DNA of 64,000 nt from Methylopila sp. Yamaguchi (GCF_002897035.1 NZ_BAUX01000005.1:186001-250000), one strand, 5' to 3'. Positions 34,249 to 44,436 are shown, numbered from the stretch's first letter. A program made the numbers and translations. Notes: generated from the sequence alone by a model not told the origin.

Positions 34249-34842
34249 CTAAATCGGCGCCGCGTAGCCGCGCTCCGTCAGGAGGCCGTCCAGACGCTGG
34301 TCGTAGGCGTCTGTCGGCACGCGCTCCACCTCCTGCGCGGCGAAGGCGAGCCCGACCGCGGTGGTCGGCCGCGCGGCCCTCAGCTTCTCCAGCGTGCGGT
34401 CGTAGAAGCCGCCGCCATAGCCGAGGCGGAAGCCGCGGGCGTCGAACGCGGCGAGCGGGGCGAACAGCAGATCGGGCTCCACTTCCTCGGCGGCCTCGCC
34501 CGGCTCCAGAAGGCCGAAGCGGCGGGTCTCGAGCGGCTCGCCCGGCGCCCAGGCCCGGAACACGAGCGGCGCCTCCCTGCGCGCGATCACGGGAAGGCAG
34601 AGGGAGACGCCCATGGCGTGGAGCCGCGCCATCAGCGGCGCCGTTTCGATCTCGCCGCGGATCGCGACGAACACGGACACGCGCCGCGGCCGCAGACGGC
34701 TCACGAGTTCGGCCCCACTCACGGCGACGGCCTCCGCCGCCCGCCCGCGCGCGTCGGGCGGGAGCGCGGCCCGGCGCGCGAGCGTTTGGGCCCGAAGCGC
34801 CGCCTTAAGGGCGGCGGGGTCGGTGATCGTCGTCTGTGTCAT
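34249..34842 (-). CDS. 5-formyltetrahydrofolate cyclo-ligase
   Basis: Uses ATP to convert 5-formyl-THF into 5,10-methenyl-THF. 197 residues with the substrate-loop LPPDARGRAAEAVAVSG, the ATP-binding region RLGYGGGFYDRTLEKLRA near residue 140 and the C-terminal VPTDAYDQRLDGLLTERG. This gene, ssrS and zapA are adjacent in many proteobacteria, and the same order is kept here: the 6S RNA lies directly upstream on the same strand and is probably co-transcribed. Confidence 0.93.
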   Translation of the reverse strand: MTQTTITDPAALKAALRAQTLARRAALPPDARGRAAEAVAVSGAELVSRLRPRRVSVFVAIRGEIETAPLMARLHAMGVSLCLPVIARREAPLVFRAWAPGEPLETRRFGLLEPGEAAEEVEPDLLFAPLAAFDARGFRLGYGGGFYDRTLEKLRAARPTTAVGLAFAAQEVERVPTDAYDQRLDGLLTERGYAAPI

Positions 34843-34856
34843 GCAAGGCGAGAAGC

Positions 34857-35016
34857 GCGGAGCCGCAGAGGCCGTTGGATGTAAGATCCCGGGACACCTA
34901 CAAAGTAGGTGGGCGCCGTTGTGACCAAGACCACGGTCGAGACCAGTGACAGCTCCCGTTCGGAATCGTAAGGGCCCGGGGATTCAAGTCTCCTGACGCA
35001 CCCCGCAGCACCGCAT
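34857..35016 (-). ncRNA. ssrS: 6S RNA
   Basis: Global regulator that traps sigma-70 RNA polymerase. Evidence is position, between zapA and 5-FCL on their strand, the conserved ssrS site, and structure. A TACATT at 35026-35021 (-10-like) predicts a start near 35016. The 5' end (GCGGTGC) pairs with GCTCCGC at the 3' end (34863-34857), closing a hairpin of about 160 nt. A 7-bp stem CACCTAC/GTAGGTG lies in the 3' half, and the GGGCCCTTACGATTCCGAAC part recalls rhizobial 6S RNAs. Exact ends are inferred. No other gene fits the 305-base gap between the two proteins. Confidence 0.7.
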
Positions 35017-35147
35017 GACCAATGTAGGCGAGCCGAGGCAAAAGCGCCAGTGCCCTCAGTGCGGCGGCAGGCCGAGCGACGCGCGGAGTCGTTGATCGGA
35101 ATCAGATCAGCGACCGCAGACACTGAGCGAGCCGTATTCGCAGCGCC

Positions 35148-35519
35148 CTACTCCCGCCGCACGCCGTCCGACAGTTCCTCGGCCAGCCGCTCCAGCCGCT
35201 CCGCGGCGGCGGCGATTTCGTTGGCGACGTCGGCGTGACGGCCGTCCAGGGCGGCGCCGGCGTCCGCATGGGCGGCCTTGAGGGCGGCGATCTCGGCTTC
35301 GAGCGCGGCCTGGCGCTTCTTGGCCTCGCTCAGTTCGTCCGCCACCATGATAGCGGTCATGATCGAGAGGCGGACGTCGCCGACCTCCCCAAACGTGCCG
35401 CGCAGGTTGGAGAACCGGCCGTCGACTTCGCGGCCGAGAGCGAGCAGGTGCTCCTCCTCGCCCTCCCCGCAGGCCATGCGGTAGTCGCGCCCGCCGATCG
35501 TGACCTTGACCTGCGCCAC
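35148..35519 (-). CDS. zapA: Cell division protein ZapA
   Basis: Binds and bundles FtsZ at the division ring. 123 residues: N-terminal VKVTIGGRDYRMACGEGEEEHLLALGREVDGRFSNLR, then RLSIMTAIMVADELSEAKKRQAALEAEIAAL, which starts the C-terminal coiled coil. The family and its synteny with 6S RNA and 5-FCL are strong. It lies five bases after the DUF4164 gene. Confidence 0.92.
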   Translation of the reverse strand: MAQVKVTIGGRDYRMACGEGEEEHLLALGREVDGRFSNLRGTFGEVGDVRLSIMTAIMVADELSEAKKRQAALEAEIAALKAAHADAGAALDGRHADVANEIAAAAERLERLAEELSDGVRRE

Positions 35520-35524
35520 CGCGA

Positions 35525-35797
35525 TCAGCCCTCCGTCTCGGCGAGCGCGGCGCGCACCGCCTCGATCGCCGCGTCGATGCGCGTCGCGAGTTCGCGGTCG
35601 CCCTCCTCCGCGGCCTCGGCGCGCTGCGCGGCCTGATCGAGCAGCTCCGCGAGGCGCAGACGGTCGTCGGCGAAGGCGCCGAGCTCCTCTTCGCGGGCGC
35701 GGGCGGCGTCCGCCGCGTCGAGCGCCCGGCCGACCGCCGCCTCAGCCGCGTCGAGGGCGGCGTCGAGACGTTTCAGCGCGGCGTCCAGCTCGCTCAC
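35525..35797 (-). CDS. DUF4164-family coiled-coil protein upstream of zapA
   Basis: A 90-residue acidic Ala/Glu/Arg-rich helix (ELDAALKRLDAALDAAEAA...LLDQAAQRAEAAEEGDRELATRIDAAIEAV) that would form a coiled coil. Proteins annotated DUF4164 occupy the same place ahead of zapA in Rhizobiales. GTG 35797 with GGGGGAG six bases upstream is preferred over a longer frame to 35851. Because of the location it might act with ZapA, but this is inference. Confidence 0.72.
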   Translation of the reverse strand: MSELDAALKRLDAALDAAEAAVGRALDAADAARAREEELGAFADDRLRLAELLDQAAQRAEAAEEGDRELATRIDAAIEAVRAALAETEG

Positions 35798-36141
35798 CTC
35801 TAGCTCCCCCGGCGTCGGTCGCGACCAAACGCGAAAGCGTCGATCAGGCAAGACCTTGCCTGTCCGACTTTAAGAGCCGCGTCAAAGTTGCGTCAATCGC
35901 GCGCGCCCCGGCGTCCACGGCTTTCGCGGAAACCACGCCGGACGCCGCGTATTGACATGTTTGGGCGCCCCTTTAAACGTCCGGGCGCCCTCGGCGTCCG
36001 CCGCAGTTTCGAGGGCGTTGGCGTCTCCCCCCAGGCGCTCGCCCGACGACCGCGCGGCGGGTCGACCCGTCTTTCGTAGGGATCGCTTCGTCCGGCGAAA
36101 CGTTCTCCGCGAGACAGAACTCAAGGATCGGATCTCCCACG
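35798..36141 (+). other. Intergenic region upstream of tkt
   Basis: A 344-base divergent region between DUF4164 (minus) and tkt (plus). It has a possible sigma-70 promoter for tkt (35952-35979) and GGGCGCCC-type short palindromes at about 35963-35990, leaving a leader of about 160 bases. I see no further gene and no RNA motif I can name. Confidence 0.45.
35952..35979 (+). promoter_or_regulatory. Possible sigma-70 promoter of tkt
   Basis: Consensus TTGACA at 35952-35957 and TAAACG at 35974-35979 (spacing 16). The -10 is weak. It lies about 165 bases ahead of the tkt ATG. Confidence 0.4.
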
Positions 36142-38130
36142 ATGACCGACGCGATCGACACCCGCCGGCTGGCGAACGCCATCCGCGCCCTTTCCATGGA
36201 CGCGGTCGAGAAGGCGAACTCCGGCCATCCCGGCATGCCGATGGGCATGGCGGACGTGGCGACCGTGCTGTTCACCAAGATCCTGAAGTTCGACGCCGCC
36301 GACCCGCACTGGTTCGACCGCGACCGGTTCGTGCTCTCCGCCGGCCACGGCTCGATGCTGCTCTATTCGCTCCTGCATCTCACCGGCTCGAAGGAGATGA
36401 CGATCGAGGAGCTGAAGCGCTTCCGGCAGGTCGGCTCGCGCACGCCGGGTCATCCCGAGCGCGGCCACACCGAGGGCATCGAGACCACGACCGGCCCGCT
36501 CGGCGCCGGCATCTCCAACGCCGTCGGCCTCGCGCTGGCCGAGCGCATCCTCGCCGCCCAGTACCCGACGCTGACCGATCACCGCACCTTCGCGATCTGT
36601 TCGGACGGCGACCTGATGGAGGGCATCAGCCAGGAGGCGATCGCGATCGCCGGCCATTACAAGCTGAGCAAGCTTGTCTTCCTCTACGACGACAACGGCA
36701 TCTCGATCGACGGCGAGACCTCGCTGTCCGACTCGGTCGACCAGCTCGCCCGCTTCGAGGCCTGCGGCTGGAACGCGGTCCGCATCGACGGCCATGACGC
36801 CGAGGCGATCGAAGCCGCGATCAAGGCGACCGAGGGGGCGGACAAGCCGACGCTCATCGCCTGCAAGACCACGATCGGCTTCGGTGCGCCCAACAAGGGC
36901 GGCACCGAAAAGGTCCATGGCTCGCCGCTCGGCGCGGACGAGATCGCCGCCGCCCGCAAGGAGCTCGGCTGGGAGTATCCGCCCTTCGTGATCCCGGACG
37001 ACGTCAAGCAGGCCTGGGAGAAGGCCGGCTCGCGCGGCGCCGGCCTCCGCGCCGACTGGGAGAAGCGTCTCGCGGCGCTCGGCGCCGAGGAAAAGGCCGA
37101 GTTCCTGCGGCGCCAGCGCGCCGAGCTTCCCGCTGGCTTCGCGCAGGCGATGGCCGACTACAAGGCGAAGCTCTACGCCGAGCCCAAGGAGATGGCGACG
37201 CGCAAGGCCGGCGAGGCTGCGCTGGCCGTCGTATCGCAGGCCCTGCCGGAGCTGGTCTCCGGCTCCGCGGACCTCACGCCGTCGAACAACACCTTCACCA
37301 AGAACATGACGGTGGTCTCCCCCGGGTCCTACGGCGGCACCTTCGTGCACTGGGGCATCCGCGAACACGGCATGGCGGGCGCCATCAACGGCATGGCGAT
37401 CCACGGCGGACTGCTGCCGGTGGGCTCGACCTTCCTCGTGTTCTCCGACTACTGCCGCCCGCCGCTGCGCCTCGCCGCGCTGATGAAGCTGCGCGTGATC
37501 CAGGTGTTCACCCACGACTCGATCGGCGTCGGCGAAGACGGCCCGACCCATCAGCCCGTCGAGCACCTTGCGAGCCTTCGCGCGATCCCGAACCTCAACG
37601 TGTTCCGCCCGATGGACACGATCGAGACGGCGGAGGCCTGGGAGCTGGCGGTCTCGAGCCTCGAGCGCCCCAGCCTGCTGGTGCTCACGCGCCAGAACCT
37701 GCCGCAGCTCCGGCTCGAAGATAAGGGCAACCTGACCGCCAAGGGCGGCTACGAGCTCGCCGCCGCCGAGGGCGCGGCCAAGGTCAGCCTGTTCGCGACC
37801 GGCTCGGAGGTCAGCCTCGCGATGGAGGCCAAGGCCAAGCTCGACGCGGCGGGCCTGCCGACCCGCGTGGTGTCGATCCCCTGCTTCGAGCTGTTCTTCG
37901 ACCAGCCCGGCGCCTATCGCGCCGAAGTGATCGGCACGGCGCCGGTCAAGATCGCGATCGAGGCCGCGATCAGGCAGGGCTGGGACGCGATCGTCGGCTC
38001 CGACGGCGGCTTCGTCGGCATGTCGAGCTTCGGCGAGAGCGGCCCGTACAAGGAAGTCTACGCGCACTTCGGCATCACGACCGAAGCGGTCGTGGCGCTC
38101 GCCAACGCGATGGCCGAGGCCGCCGCATAA
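36142..38130 (+). CDS. tkt: Transketolase
   Basis: Thiamine-diphosphate enzyme that moves two-carbon units in the pentose phosphate (and, where present, Calvin or related) pathways. 662 residues, full length. Cofactor-binding motif [33 protein letters not shown] (GDG...N, about residue 155), N-terminal [16 protein letters not shown] and the substrate region [10 protein letters not shown], plus [21 protein letters not shown] in the Pyr domain. It is the first of tkt-gap-pgk-fba on the plus strand, consistent with gluconeogenic or pentose flux. Confidence 0.96.
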   Translation: MTDAIDTRRLANAIRALSMDAVEKANSGHPGMPMGMADVATVLFTKILKFDAADPHWFDRDRFVLSAGHGSMLLYSLLHLTGSKEMTIEELKRFRQVGSRTPGHPERGHTEGIETTTGPLGAGISNAVGLALAERILAAQYPTLTDHRTFAICSDGDLMEGISQEAIAIAGHYKLSKLVFLYDDNGISIDGETSLSDSVDQLARFEACGWNAVRIDGHDAEAIEAAIKATEGADKPTLIACKTTIGFGAPNKGGTEKVHGSPLGADEIAAARKELGWEYPPFVIPDDVKQAWEKAGSRGAGLRADWEKRLAALGAEEKAEFLRRQRAELPAGFAQAMADYKAKLYAEPKEMATRKAGEAALAVVSQALPELVSGSADLTPSNNTFTKNMTVVSPGSYGGTFVHWGIREHGMAGAINGMAIHGGLLPVGSTFLVFSDYCRPPLRLAALMKLRVIQVFTHDSIGVGEDGPTHQPVEHLASLRAIPNLNVFRPMDTIETAEAWELAVSSLERPSLLVLTRQNLPQLRLEDKGNLTAKGGYELAAAEGAAKVSLFATGSEVSLAMEAKAKLDAAGLPTRVVSIPCFELFFDQPGAYRAEVIGTAPVKIAIEAAIRQGWDAIVGSDGGFVGMSSFGESGPYKEVYAHFGITTEAVVALANAMAEAAA

Positions 38131-38307
38131 TCACGGGCGTGAATGGCGGCCTACGCCAAAACTCATGCGCATTTTTTCCCGCGAGGCCCCATATAGGGCC
38201 CCGCGGCGGCCCGCGGTCCTTACGGATCGCTGGCCTGCATCGATAGGGACGACAGTCGGGGCGTCGGGCGGCGAAGCGCGGCGCGACAGGGAAGGGAAGA
38301 CACGACA

Positions 38308-39318
38308 ATGGCGGTGAAGGTCGCGATCAACGGCTTCGGGCGCATCGGACGGCTCGTGCTCCGGGCAATCGTCGAGTCCGGGCGCAAGGACATCCAGGTG
38401 GTCGCGATCAACGACCTAGGGCCGGTGGAGACCAACGCGCACCTGCTGCGCTATGACTCGGTCCATGGCCGCTTCCCGGCCGAGGTGACCGTCCACGGCG
38501 ACGTCATCACCGTCGCGGGCCACGGCGACATCAAGGCGACCGCGATCCGCAACCCGGCCGAGCTGCCGCACGCCGAGCTCGGCGTCGACATCGCGCTCGA
38601 GTGCACGGGTCTGTTCACGGCGAAGGACAAGGCGGCCGCGCATCTGCAGGCCGGCGCGAAGCGCGTCATCGTCTCGGCTCCCGGCGACGGCGTCGACCTC
38701 ACGGTCGTGTTCGGCGTCAACGAGGACAAGCTGACGAAGGACCACCTGATCGTCTCGAACGCCTCCTGCACCACGAACTGCCTGGCGCCCGTCGCCAAGG
38801 TGCTGAACGACGCGATCGGCATCGACCACGGGTTCATGACGACGATCCATTCCTACACGGGCGACCAACCGACGCTCGACACCATGCACAAGGACCTCTA
38901 CCGCGCCCGCGCGGCGGCCCTCAGCATGATCCCGACCTCGACCGGCGCCGCGAAGGCCGTCGGCCTCGTGCTGCCGGAGCTCAAGGGCAAGCTCGACGGC
39001 GTGTCGATCCGCGTGCCGACCCCGAACGTGTCGGTCATCGACTTCAAGTTCGTCGCCAAGCGCCCGACCACCGTGCAGGAGGTCAACGACGCGGTGAAGG
39101 CCGCGGCGGCCGGCAAGCTCAAGGGCATCCTCGATGTGGTCGACGCGCCGCTGGTGTCGTCGGACTTCAACCACAACCCGCACTCGTCGAGCTTCGCCCT
39201 CGACCAGACCAAGGTCCTCGAAGGCACCTTCGTGCGCGTGCTGAGCTGGTACGACAACGAGTGGGGCTTCTCGTCCCGCATGTCGGACACGGCCGTCGCG
39301 ATCGCGAAGTTCCTCTGA
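38308..39318 (+). CDS. gap: Glyceraldehyde-3-phosphate dehydrogenase
   Basis: Type I NAD(P)-dependent GAPDH, 336 residues. NAD-binding [15 protein letters not shown] at the N-terminus, catalytic Cys in [13 protein letters not shown], His in [11 protein letters not shown], the S-loop ([22 protein letters not shown]) and C-terminal [12 protein letters not shown] are intact. A GGAAGGGAAGA site precedes ATG 38308. A terminator hairpin follows it, before pgk. Confidence 0.96.
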   Translation: MAVKVAINGFGRIGRLVLRAIVESGRKDIQVVAINDLGPVETNAHLLRYDSVHGRFPAEVTVHGDVITVAGHGDIKATAIRNPAELPHAELGVDIALECTGLFTAKDKAAAHLQAGAKRVIVSAPGDGVDLTVVFGVNEDKLTKDHLIVSNASCTTNCLAPVAKVLNDAIGIDHGFMTTIHSYTGDQPTLDTMHKDLYRARAAALSMIPTSTGAAKAVGLVLPELKGKLDGVSIRVPTPNVSVIDFKFVAKRPTTVQEVNDAVKAAAAGKLKGILDVVDAPLVSSDFNHNPHSSSFALDQTKVLEGTFVRVLSWYDNEWGFSSRMSDTAVAIAKFL

Positions 39319-39405
39319 GGCCTGACGCGGCCGAAGCGCGGAACCGCGCAGCGCGTGTGCCGGCCTTGAGCCGAGACCCGAGCCGCGAGATTTGAACGTG
39401 CGTGA

Positions 39406-39436
39406 CGGCGCCTGAGGGGACATCAGGCGCCGTTTT
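39406..39436 (+). terminator. Intrinsic terminator after gap
   Basis: Ten-base arms CGGCGCCTGA (39406-39415) and TCAGGCGCCG (39423-39432) around a seven-base loop, followed by TTTT. It could end or attenuate transcription between gap and pgk, which starts 48 bases later. Confidence 0.75.
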
Positions 39437-39484
39437 CTGGGTTCCGGCGCAAGACCGGGACATGTGGTGGGGGACGTAAGCCTG

Positions 39485-40684
39485 ATGACCGACTTCAAGA
39501 CTCTCGACGACGTCGACGTCGCGGGCAAGCGCGTGCTTGTGCGCGTCGACCTGAACGTCCCCATGGACGGCGACCGCGTCACCGACGACACGCGGCTGCG
39601 GGCCATCCAGCCGACCCTGAACGAACTGGCCCAGAAGGGCGCCAAGACCGTTCTGCTCGCCCATTTTGGCCGGCCGAAGGGCAAGCGGGACGAGGCTCAG
39701 TCGCTGAAGGTCGTGATCCCGGCGCTCGAGAAAGCGCTGATGCAGGACGTCGGCTTCGTGGACGACTGCGTCGGGGAGGCCGCGGAAGCCGCCGTCGCCC
39801 GCATGACCCCCGGCGACGTGCTGCTCTTGGAGAACGTCCGCTTCCACGCCGGCGAGGAGAAGAACGACCCGGCCTTCGCCGCCGATCTCGCAAAGCTCGG
39901 CGACATCTACGTCAACGACGCCTTCTCCGCCGCGCACCGCGCGCACGCCTCGACCGAAGGGCTGGCGAAGCTGCTTCCGGCGTACGCCGGCCGATCCATG
40001 CAGGCCGAGCTCGACGCGCTGTCCAAGGCGCTCGGCAGCCCGGAGCGGCCGGTGGTCGCGGTCGTCGGCGGCGCCAAGGTCTCGACCAAGCTCGACCTGC
40101 TCGGCAACCTCGTCGCCAAGGTCGACCACCTCGTGATCGGCGGCGGCATGGCCAACACCTTCCTCGCGGCCGACGGCGTCGACGTCGGCAAGTCGTTGTG
40201 CGAGCGCGACCTGCTCGACACCGCGCGCGACATCAAGGCCAAGGCCGCCGCGGCGGGCTGCCGGATCGTGCTGGCGAGCGACGGACGGCTGTCGAAGGAG
40301 TTCAAGGCCCACGCCGAAAACCGCGTCGCCCCTGTCACCGACGTCGCCGCCGACGAGATGATCCTCGACATCGGGCCGGACGGCGTCGCGGAGGTGTCCG
40401 CCGTGCTGGAGGCGTCCAAGACGCTGGTGTGGAACGGCCCCTTCGGCGCCTTCGAGATCGCGCCCTTCGACGAAGGCACGGTCGCGGTCGCCCGGAAGGC
40501 GGCGGAGTTGACCGAGGAAGGCCGTCTTCTGTCCGTCGCCGGCGGCGGCGACACTGTGGCCGCCCTCAACCACGCGGGGGCCGCGGAGAGCTTCACCTAT
40601 GTGTCGACGGCGGGCGGCGCCTTCCTCGAATGGCTCGAGGGCAAAGATCTGCCGGGCGTGAAGGCGCTCGCCGCGACAAAATAA
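39485..40684 (+). CDS. pgk: Phosphoglycerate kinase
   Basis: Reversible phosphotransfer between 1,3-bisphosphoglycerate and ADP. 399 residues starting [15 protein letters not shown]. The N-domain substrate motif [11 protein letters not shown] and HFGRPKG, the [10 protein letters not shown] segment, and the nucleotide site [14 protein letters not shown] with the C-terminal [15 protein letters not shown] are conserved. ATG 39485 was chosen over a GTG 21 bases upstream. Confidence 0.96.
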   Translation: MTDFKTLDDVDVAGKRVLVRVDLNVPMDGDRVTDDTRLRAIQPTLNELAQKGAKTVLLAHFGRPKGKRDEAQSLKVVIPALEKALMQDVGFVDDCVGEAAEAAVARMTPGDVLLLENVRFHAGEEKNDPAFAADLAKLGDIYVNDAFSAAHRAHASTEGLAKLLPAYAGRSMQAELDALSKALGSPERPVVAVVGGAKVSTKLDLLGNLVAKVDHLVIGGGMANTFLAADGVDVGKSLCERDLLDTARDIKAKAAAAGCRIVLASDGRLSKEFKAHAENRVAPVTDVAADEMILDIGPDGVAEVSAVLEASKTLVWNGPFGAFEIAPFDEGTVAVARKAAELTEEGRLLSVAGGGDTVAALNHAGAAESFTYVSTAGGAFLEWLEGKDLPGVKALAATK

Positions 40685-40736
40685 GCGTTCTGTTCTATAT
40701 CAAGCGCAACCTGCGAACCCGGACTTCGAGAGGCCC

Positions 40737-41702
40737 ATGAACGCTCAGACCAAGATCACCCCCGCGACCCATTCGCTCATCACGCCGCGGGTCAAGGAAA
40801 TCCTGTCCTGGTACGAGAGCGACAACCCGGGCACGAAGGCGAACCTCTACCGCCTGCTGATGACTGGCCGCCTCGCCGGCACCGGCAAGCTGGTGATCCT
40901 GCCCGTCGACCAGGGCTTCGAGCACGGCCCGGCGCGCTCCTTCGCGCCGAACCCTGCGGGCTATGACCCGCACTACCACTACCAGCTCGCGATCGACGCC
41001 GGCCTCAACGCCTACGCCGCGCCGCTCGGCATGCTGGAGGCGGGCGCCAACACCTTCGCCGGCCAGATCCCGACCATCCTCAAGATGAACAGCGCGAACT
41101 CGCTCTCGCGCCTCAACGAGGACGCCGACCAGGCCGTGACTGCGTCGGTCGCCGACGCCGTGCGCCTCGGCTGCTCGGCGATCGGCTTCACGATCTATCC
41201 CGGCTCCGACGCGGCCTACGACCAGTTCGAGGAGATCCGCGAGCTGTCGGCCGAAGCCAAGTCGGTCGGCCTCGCGGTGGTGGTGTGGTCCTACGCCCGC
41301 GGCGGCACGCTGACGAAGAAGGGCGAGACCGCCGCCGACGTCATCGCCTACGCCGCGCACATGGCGGCGCTTCTCGGCGCGCACATCATCAAGGTGAAGC
41401 CGCCGACGGACCACCTCGAGCTCGACGCCGCGAAGAAGGCCTACGAGAAGGCCAAGATTCCGGTCTCGACGCTCACCGAGCGCATCCAGGACGTAGTGAA
41501 GAGCTGCTTCGGCGGCCGCCGCATCGTCATCTTCTCGGGCGGCGAAACCAAGAACGACACCAACGCCCTGCTCTCCGAGATCAGCCAGATCGCGGCCGGC
41601 GGCGGCTTCGGCTCGATCATGGGCCGCAACGCCTTCCAGCGCCCGCGCGACGAGGCGATCGAGCTGCTCGGCAAGATCATCGACATCTACGCCAAGGCGT
41701 GA
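40737..41702 (+). CDS. fbaB: Fructose-bisphosphate aldolase class I, archaeal (DhnA/FbaB) type
   Basis: Schiff-base aldolase making or cleaving fructose 1,6-bisphosphate. 321 residues. It is not a class II zinc enzyme (no HxxxH metal site); instead it has the DhnA-type motifs VILPVDQGFEHGPARSF, the catalytic Lys in HIIKVKPPTDHL and the phosphate-binding GSIMGRNAFQRP and IFSGGETK. It is the last of the central-carbon run, 52 bases after pgk. Confidence 0.92.
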   Translation: MNAQTKITPATHSLITPRVKEILSWYESDNPGTKANLYRLLMTGRLAGTGKLVILPVDQGFEHGPARSFAPNPAGYDPHYHYQLAIDAGLNAYAAPLGMLEAGANTFAGQIPTILKMNSANSLSRLNEDADQAVTASVADAVRLGCSAIGFTIYPGSDAAYDQFEEIRELSAEAKSVGLAVVVWSYARGGTLTKKGETAADVIAYAAHMAALLGAHIIKVKPPTDHLELDAAKKAYEKAKIPVSTLTERIQDVVKSCFGGRRIVIFSGGETKNDTNALLSEISQIAAGGGFGSIMGRNAFQRPRDEAIELLGKIIDIYAKA

Positions 41703-41902
41703 TCGAAACCTGACGCCATCCCGGACGTCGCGGCGCGAGCCGCGGCGGTCCGGGATCGTCGTTTCGGGATGGCTTCCGTCCGTGCGACGATTACGGCTCC
41801 GCGCCCGAAGAGGCGCGGTCCGGGATGTCGGCGCCCCGCCCCGCTTTCGCCACGCTCGGGCGTGAGACAGCGTCCACGCCATTCCTCGTCCGTCCGAGCG
41901 CC

Positions 41903-42544
41903 ATGACCATTCCCCACCGCACTCGCCTGATGCTCGTGACGCCGGAGCTCGCCGAGACCGAGGCCTTCGCGCCGGTCTTCGCTGCGGCGCTGGCGGCCGG
42001 CGACGTCGCCGCGGTCGTCATTCGGCTCGCCGCCGCCGACGACCGCACCCGCATCGCGCGCGCCAAGCCCCTGATCGCGACGGCCCAGGAGGCCGGAGCC
42101 GCGGCGCTGCTCGCCGGCGAGGGCGTCGAGGACATCATCGGCAAGGCTGGCGCGGACGGCGTTCATCTCGTGTCCGCGACGCTGCTGCCCGACATGGTCG
42201 AACGCTTCAGCCCCGAGAAGATCGTGGGCTTCGCAACTACGCGCTCCCGCGACGCCGCCATGGAGGCGGGCGAGGCCGGGGTGGACTATCTGCTGATCGG
42301 CCTCGACGGCGCGGAGCCTTGGGACGCCGACACCATCCGCGACCGCACGGAATGGTGGGCCGAGATCTTCGAGGTGCCCTGCGCCGGGTTCGCCGCCACG
42401 ATCGACGACGTCGCGGCGATCGCCGCCGCCGGCGCCGAGTTCGTCGCGCTGGGCGACGCCGTGTGGCGCCACGAGGACGGGCCGGCGGCTGGCGTGGCGG
42501 CGGCCGGCGCGCAGATCTCGCTCGGCCGGGCCCCGACGCCGTGA
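41903..42544 (+). CDS. Thiamine phosphate synthase-like protein (ThiE/TenI fold)
   Basis: A 213-residue TIM-barrel protein of the ThiE/TenI superfamily. RTRLMLVTPELAE, GADGVHLVS, and AGVDYLLIGLDGAEP correspond to family beta strands, but the pyrophosphate-binding residues of authentic ThiE are not all visible, so it may be a paralogue of different function. ATG 41903 was taken because the upstream 26 residues of the open frame have no match. The stop overlaps the next gene's GTG (GTGA). A similar pair of genes before efp is seen in other Rhizobiales. Confidence 0.65.
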   Translation: MTIPHRTRLMLVTPELAETEAFAPVFAAALAAGDVAAVVIRLAAADDRTRIARAKPLIATAQEAGAAALLAGEGVEDIIGKAGADGVHLVSATLLPDMVERFSPEKIVGFATTRSRDAAMEAGEAGVDYLLIGLDGAEPWDADTIRDRTEWWAEIFEVPCAGFAATIDDVAAIAAAGAEFVALGDAVWRHEDGPAAGVAAAGAQISLGRAPTP

Positions 42545-43656
42545 TCCCCCACGCCGCAGCCCTCGCGGCGCTGCTGGCGGCTTCACTCGGGGCCGTCGGG
42601 CCTGCGATCGCGCAGCAAAGACCGCGGGCTGGCGAACTCCCAGCCCCCGCCGAGCTTTCGGTGCCCAGCCTCCGTGACATGATGATCACCACGCCCACCC
42701 CCTCGGGCGTGCCGAACGCGCCTGAGGAGAAGAAGGCGCCGGAGCCGCCGGTCGACCCCAACGCCGATCTCGCCTACGGCGCGTTCCAGCGCGGCCATTA
42801 CATCGCCGCCATGGCGGAGGCGCGCAAACGCGTCGAGGGACGCCGCCTCGACCCCGCCGCCATGACGCTGATCGGCAAGCTCTACGCCGACGGTCTCGGC
42901 GTCGGCCGCAACGAGGCCGAGGCCGCGCGCTGGTTCGAACGCGCCGCGGCGCTCGGCGACCGGGAGGCGATGTTCGCGCTCGGTCTCGCGCGGCTCCAGG
43001 GCGTCGGCGGCGAGAAGGATCCCAAGGAGGCCGCCGACTGGTTCGCGAAGGCGGGCGAGATCGGCCAGTCCGAAGCGCTCTACAACCTCGGCGTGATGCG
43101 CCTGCAGGGCGAAAACGGGCGACCCGACTTCAAGGGCGCCGCCGAGGCCTTCAAGGCCGCGAGCGAGGCGGGCCAAGCCGACGCGCAGTACGCCTACGCC
43201 GCGCTCCTGAAGGAGGGCAGCGGCGTCGACAAGAACGTCGAGGAGTCGGTGCTCTGGCTCGGCCGCGCCGCCGCGCAGGACCAGATCGCGGCGCTGGTCG
43301 AGTACGGCATCGCGCGCTTCAACGGCTCGGGCGTGGAGAAGGACGAGGCCGACGCCGCCCGGCTGTTCGAACGGGCGGCGGAGCGGGGCAACGCGATCGC
43401 CCAGAACCGATTGGCCCGGCTCTACGCTTACGGCCGCGGCGTCGGCCGGGACCCCGCCCGCGCGGCGGCGTGGCATCGTCTCGCCCGCGCTCAGGGCCTG
43501 AGCGACGCCTGGCTCGAAGGCTTCGTCCAGACGCTTTCGGAGGCCGACCGGGCTAAGGCCGACGAGCTGTCGAAGCGATGGGAGGCGAGGCTCGGTCCCC
43601 TCCCGGCGGCGGAAGCGGCGCTTGCGGGCTCCGGATCCCCCGCCCCCAAACCTTGA
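42541..43656 (+). CDS. Sel1-repeat (TPR-like) periplasmic protein
   Basis: A 371-residue protein starting at GTG 42541, overlapping the thiE-like stop. A signal peptide (AAALAALLAASLGAVGPAIA) leads into a Pro-rich linker and six Sel1-like repeats of about 36 residues (for example GKLYADGLGVGRNEAEAARWFERAAALGDREAMFALG and ARLYAYGRGVGRDPARAAAWHRLARAQG). Sel1 proteins usually act as scaffolds for protein interactions in the periplasm or signalling. No specific partner is evident. The upstream bases of the frame (from 42319) belong to the shadow of the previous gene. Confidence 0.8.
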   Translation: MIPHAAALAALLAASLGAVGPAIAQQRPRAGELPAPAELSVPSLRDMMITTPTPSGVPNAPEEKKAPEPPVDPNADLAYGAFQRGHYIAAMAEARKRVEGRRLDPAAMTLIGKLYADGLGVGRNEAEAARWFERAAALGDREAMFALGLARLQGVGGEKDPKEAADWFAKAGEIGQSEALYNLGVMRLQGENGRPDFKGAAEAFKAASEAGQADAQYAYAALLKEGSGVDKNVEESVLWLGRAAAQDQIAALVEYGIARFNGSGVEKDEADAARLFERAAERGNAIAQNRLARLYAYGRGVGRDPARAAAWHRLARAQGLSDAWLEGFVQTLSEADRAKADELSKRWEARLGPLPAAEAALAGSGSPAPKP

Positions 43657-43743
43657 CGGCGGGCGTCCGCGCGGGCAAACGAGCGCAACCTTTTGCAAAC
43701 GCCGCGTCCTCTGCGCCGCGGCGCTCGTCCGGAAGACAGCCCC

Positions 43744-44307
43744 ATGAAGATCAACGGCAACCAGATCACCCCCGGCATGGTGCTCGAGCACCAGGGCGGC
43801 CTCTGGGCCGCGGTGAAGACCAACGCCGTGAAGCCCGGCAAAGGCGGCGCCTTCAACCAGGTCGAGCTGAAGAACCTGATCGACGGCCGCAAGCTCAACG
43901 AGCGCTTCCGGGCCGACGAGACGGTCGAACGCGTCCGCCTCGAGCAGAAGGACTTCCAGTTCCTCTACGCCGAGGGCGACGATCTGGTGTTCATGGACAC
44001 CAGCACCTACGAACAGATCACGCTGGCGAGCGACTTCGTCGGCGAGCGCGCGGCCTTCCTGCAGGACGGCATGCAGGTGACGGTGGAGATGCACGAGGAG
44101 CGTCCCATCGGCATCAAGCTGCCCGACCAGGTGACGCTCGAGATCGTCGAGGCCGATCCCGTGGTGAAGGGCCAGACCGCCGCCTCCTCCTACAAGCCGG
44201 CGAAGCTCGAGAACGGGCTGCGCGTGATGGTGCCGCCCTTCATCGGCTCCGGCGAGCGCATCGTGGTCGACACCAACGAGGTGACCTACCTGCGTCGGGC
44301 GGACTGA
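43744..44307 (+). CDS. efp: Elongation factor P
   Basis: Helps ribosomes pass polyproline stretches. 187 residues; [20 protein letters not shown], with the post-translationally modified Lys33 in [12 protein letters not shown], and the OB domains with [18 protein letters not shown] and a C-terminal [30 protein letters not shown] 43744 is certain. A palindromic repeat follows within 33 bases. Confidence 0.96.
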   Translation: MKINGNQITPGMVLEHQGGLWAAVKTNAVKPGKGGAFNQVELKNLIDGRKLNERFRADETVERVRLEQKDFQFLYAEGDDLVFMDTSTYEQITLASDFVGERAAFLQDGMQVTVEMHEERPIGIKLPDQVTLEIVEADPVVKGQTAASSYKPAKLENGLRVMVPPFIGSGERIVVDTNEVTYLRRAD

Positions 44308-44340
44308 GACGACCAAGCTACGGTTTGCTTGGAACCACTA

Positions 44341-44436
44341 CGTCATGCCCGGCCTTTTGACCGGGCATCAACGACTTTGCCGGCGCCAAGCCCGCTGTCC
44401 CAAGTCGTGGATGCCCGCGAGGACGCGGGCATGACG
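44341..44436 (+). repeat. Intergenic palindromic repeat, copy 1
   Basis: About 96 bases with matching ends (CGTCATGCCCGG and the reverse complement CGCGGGCATGACG), a GACCGGGCAT arm near the left side, and an internal AAGTCGTGGATGCCCGCG. The same architecture recurs at 46896-46986. It could form a long hairpin in RNA after efp. Confidence 0.65.

Noticed and set aside
36121-38067. 648-codon frame antisense to transketolase
   Set aside because: No domains, typical mirror of GC-rich coding sequence.
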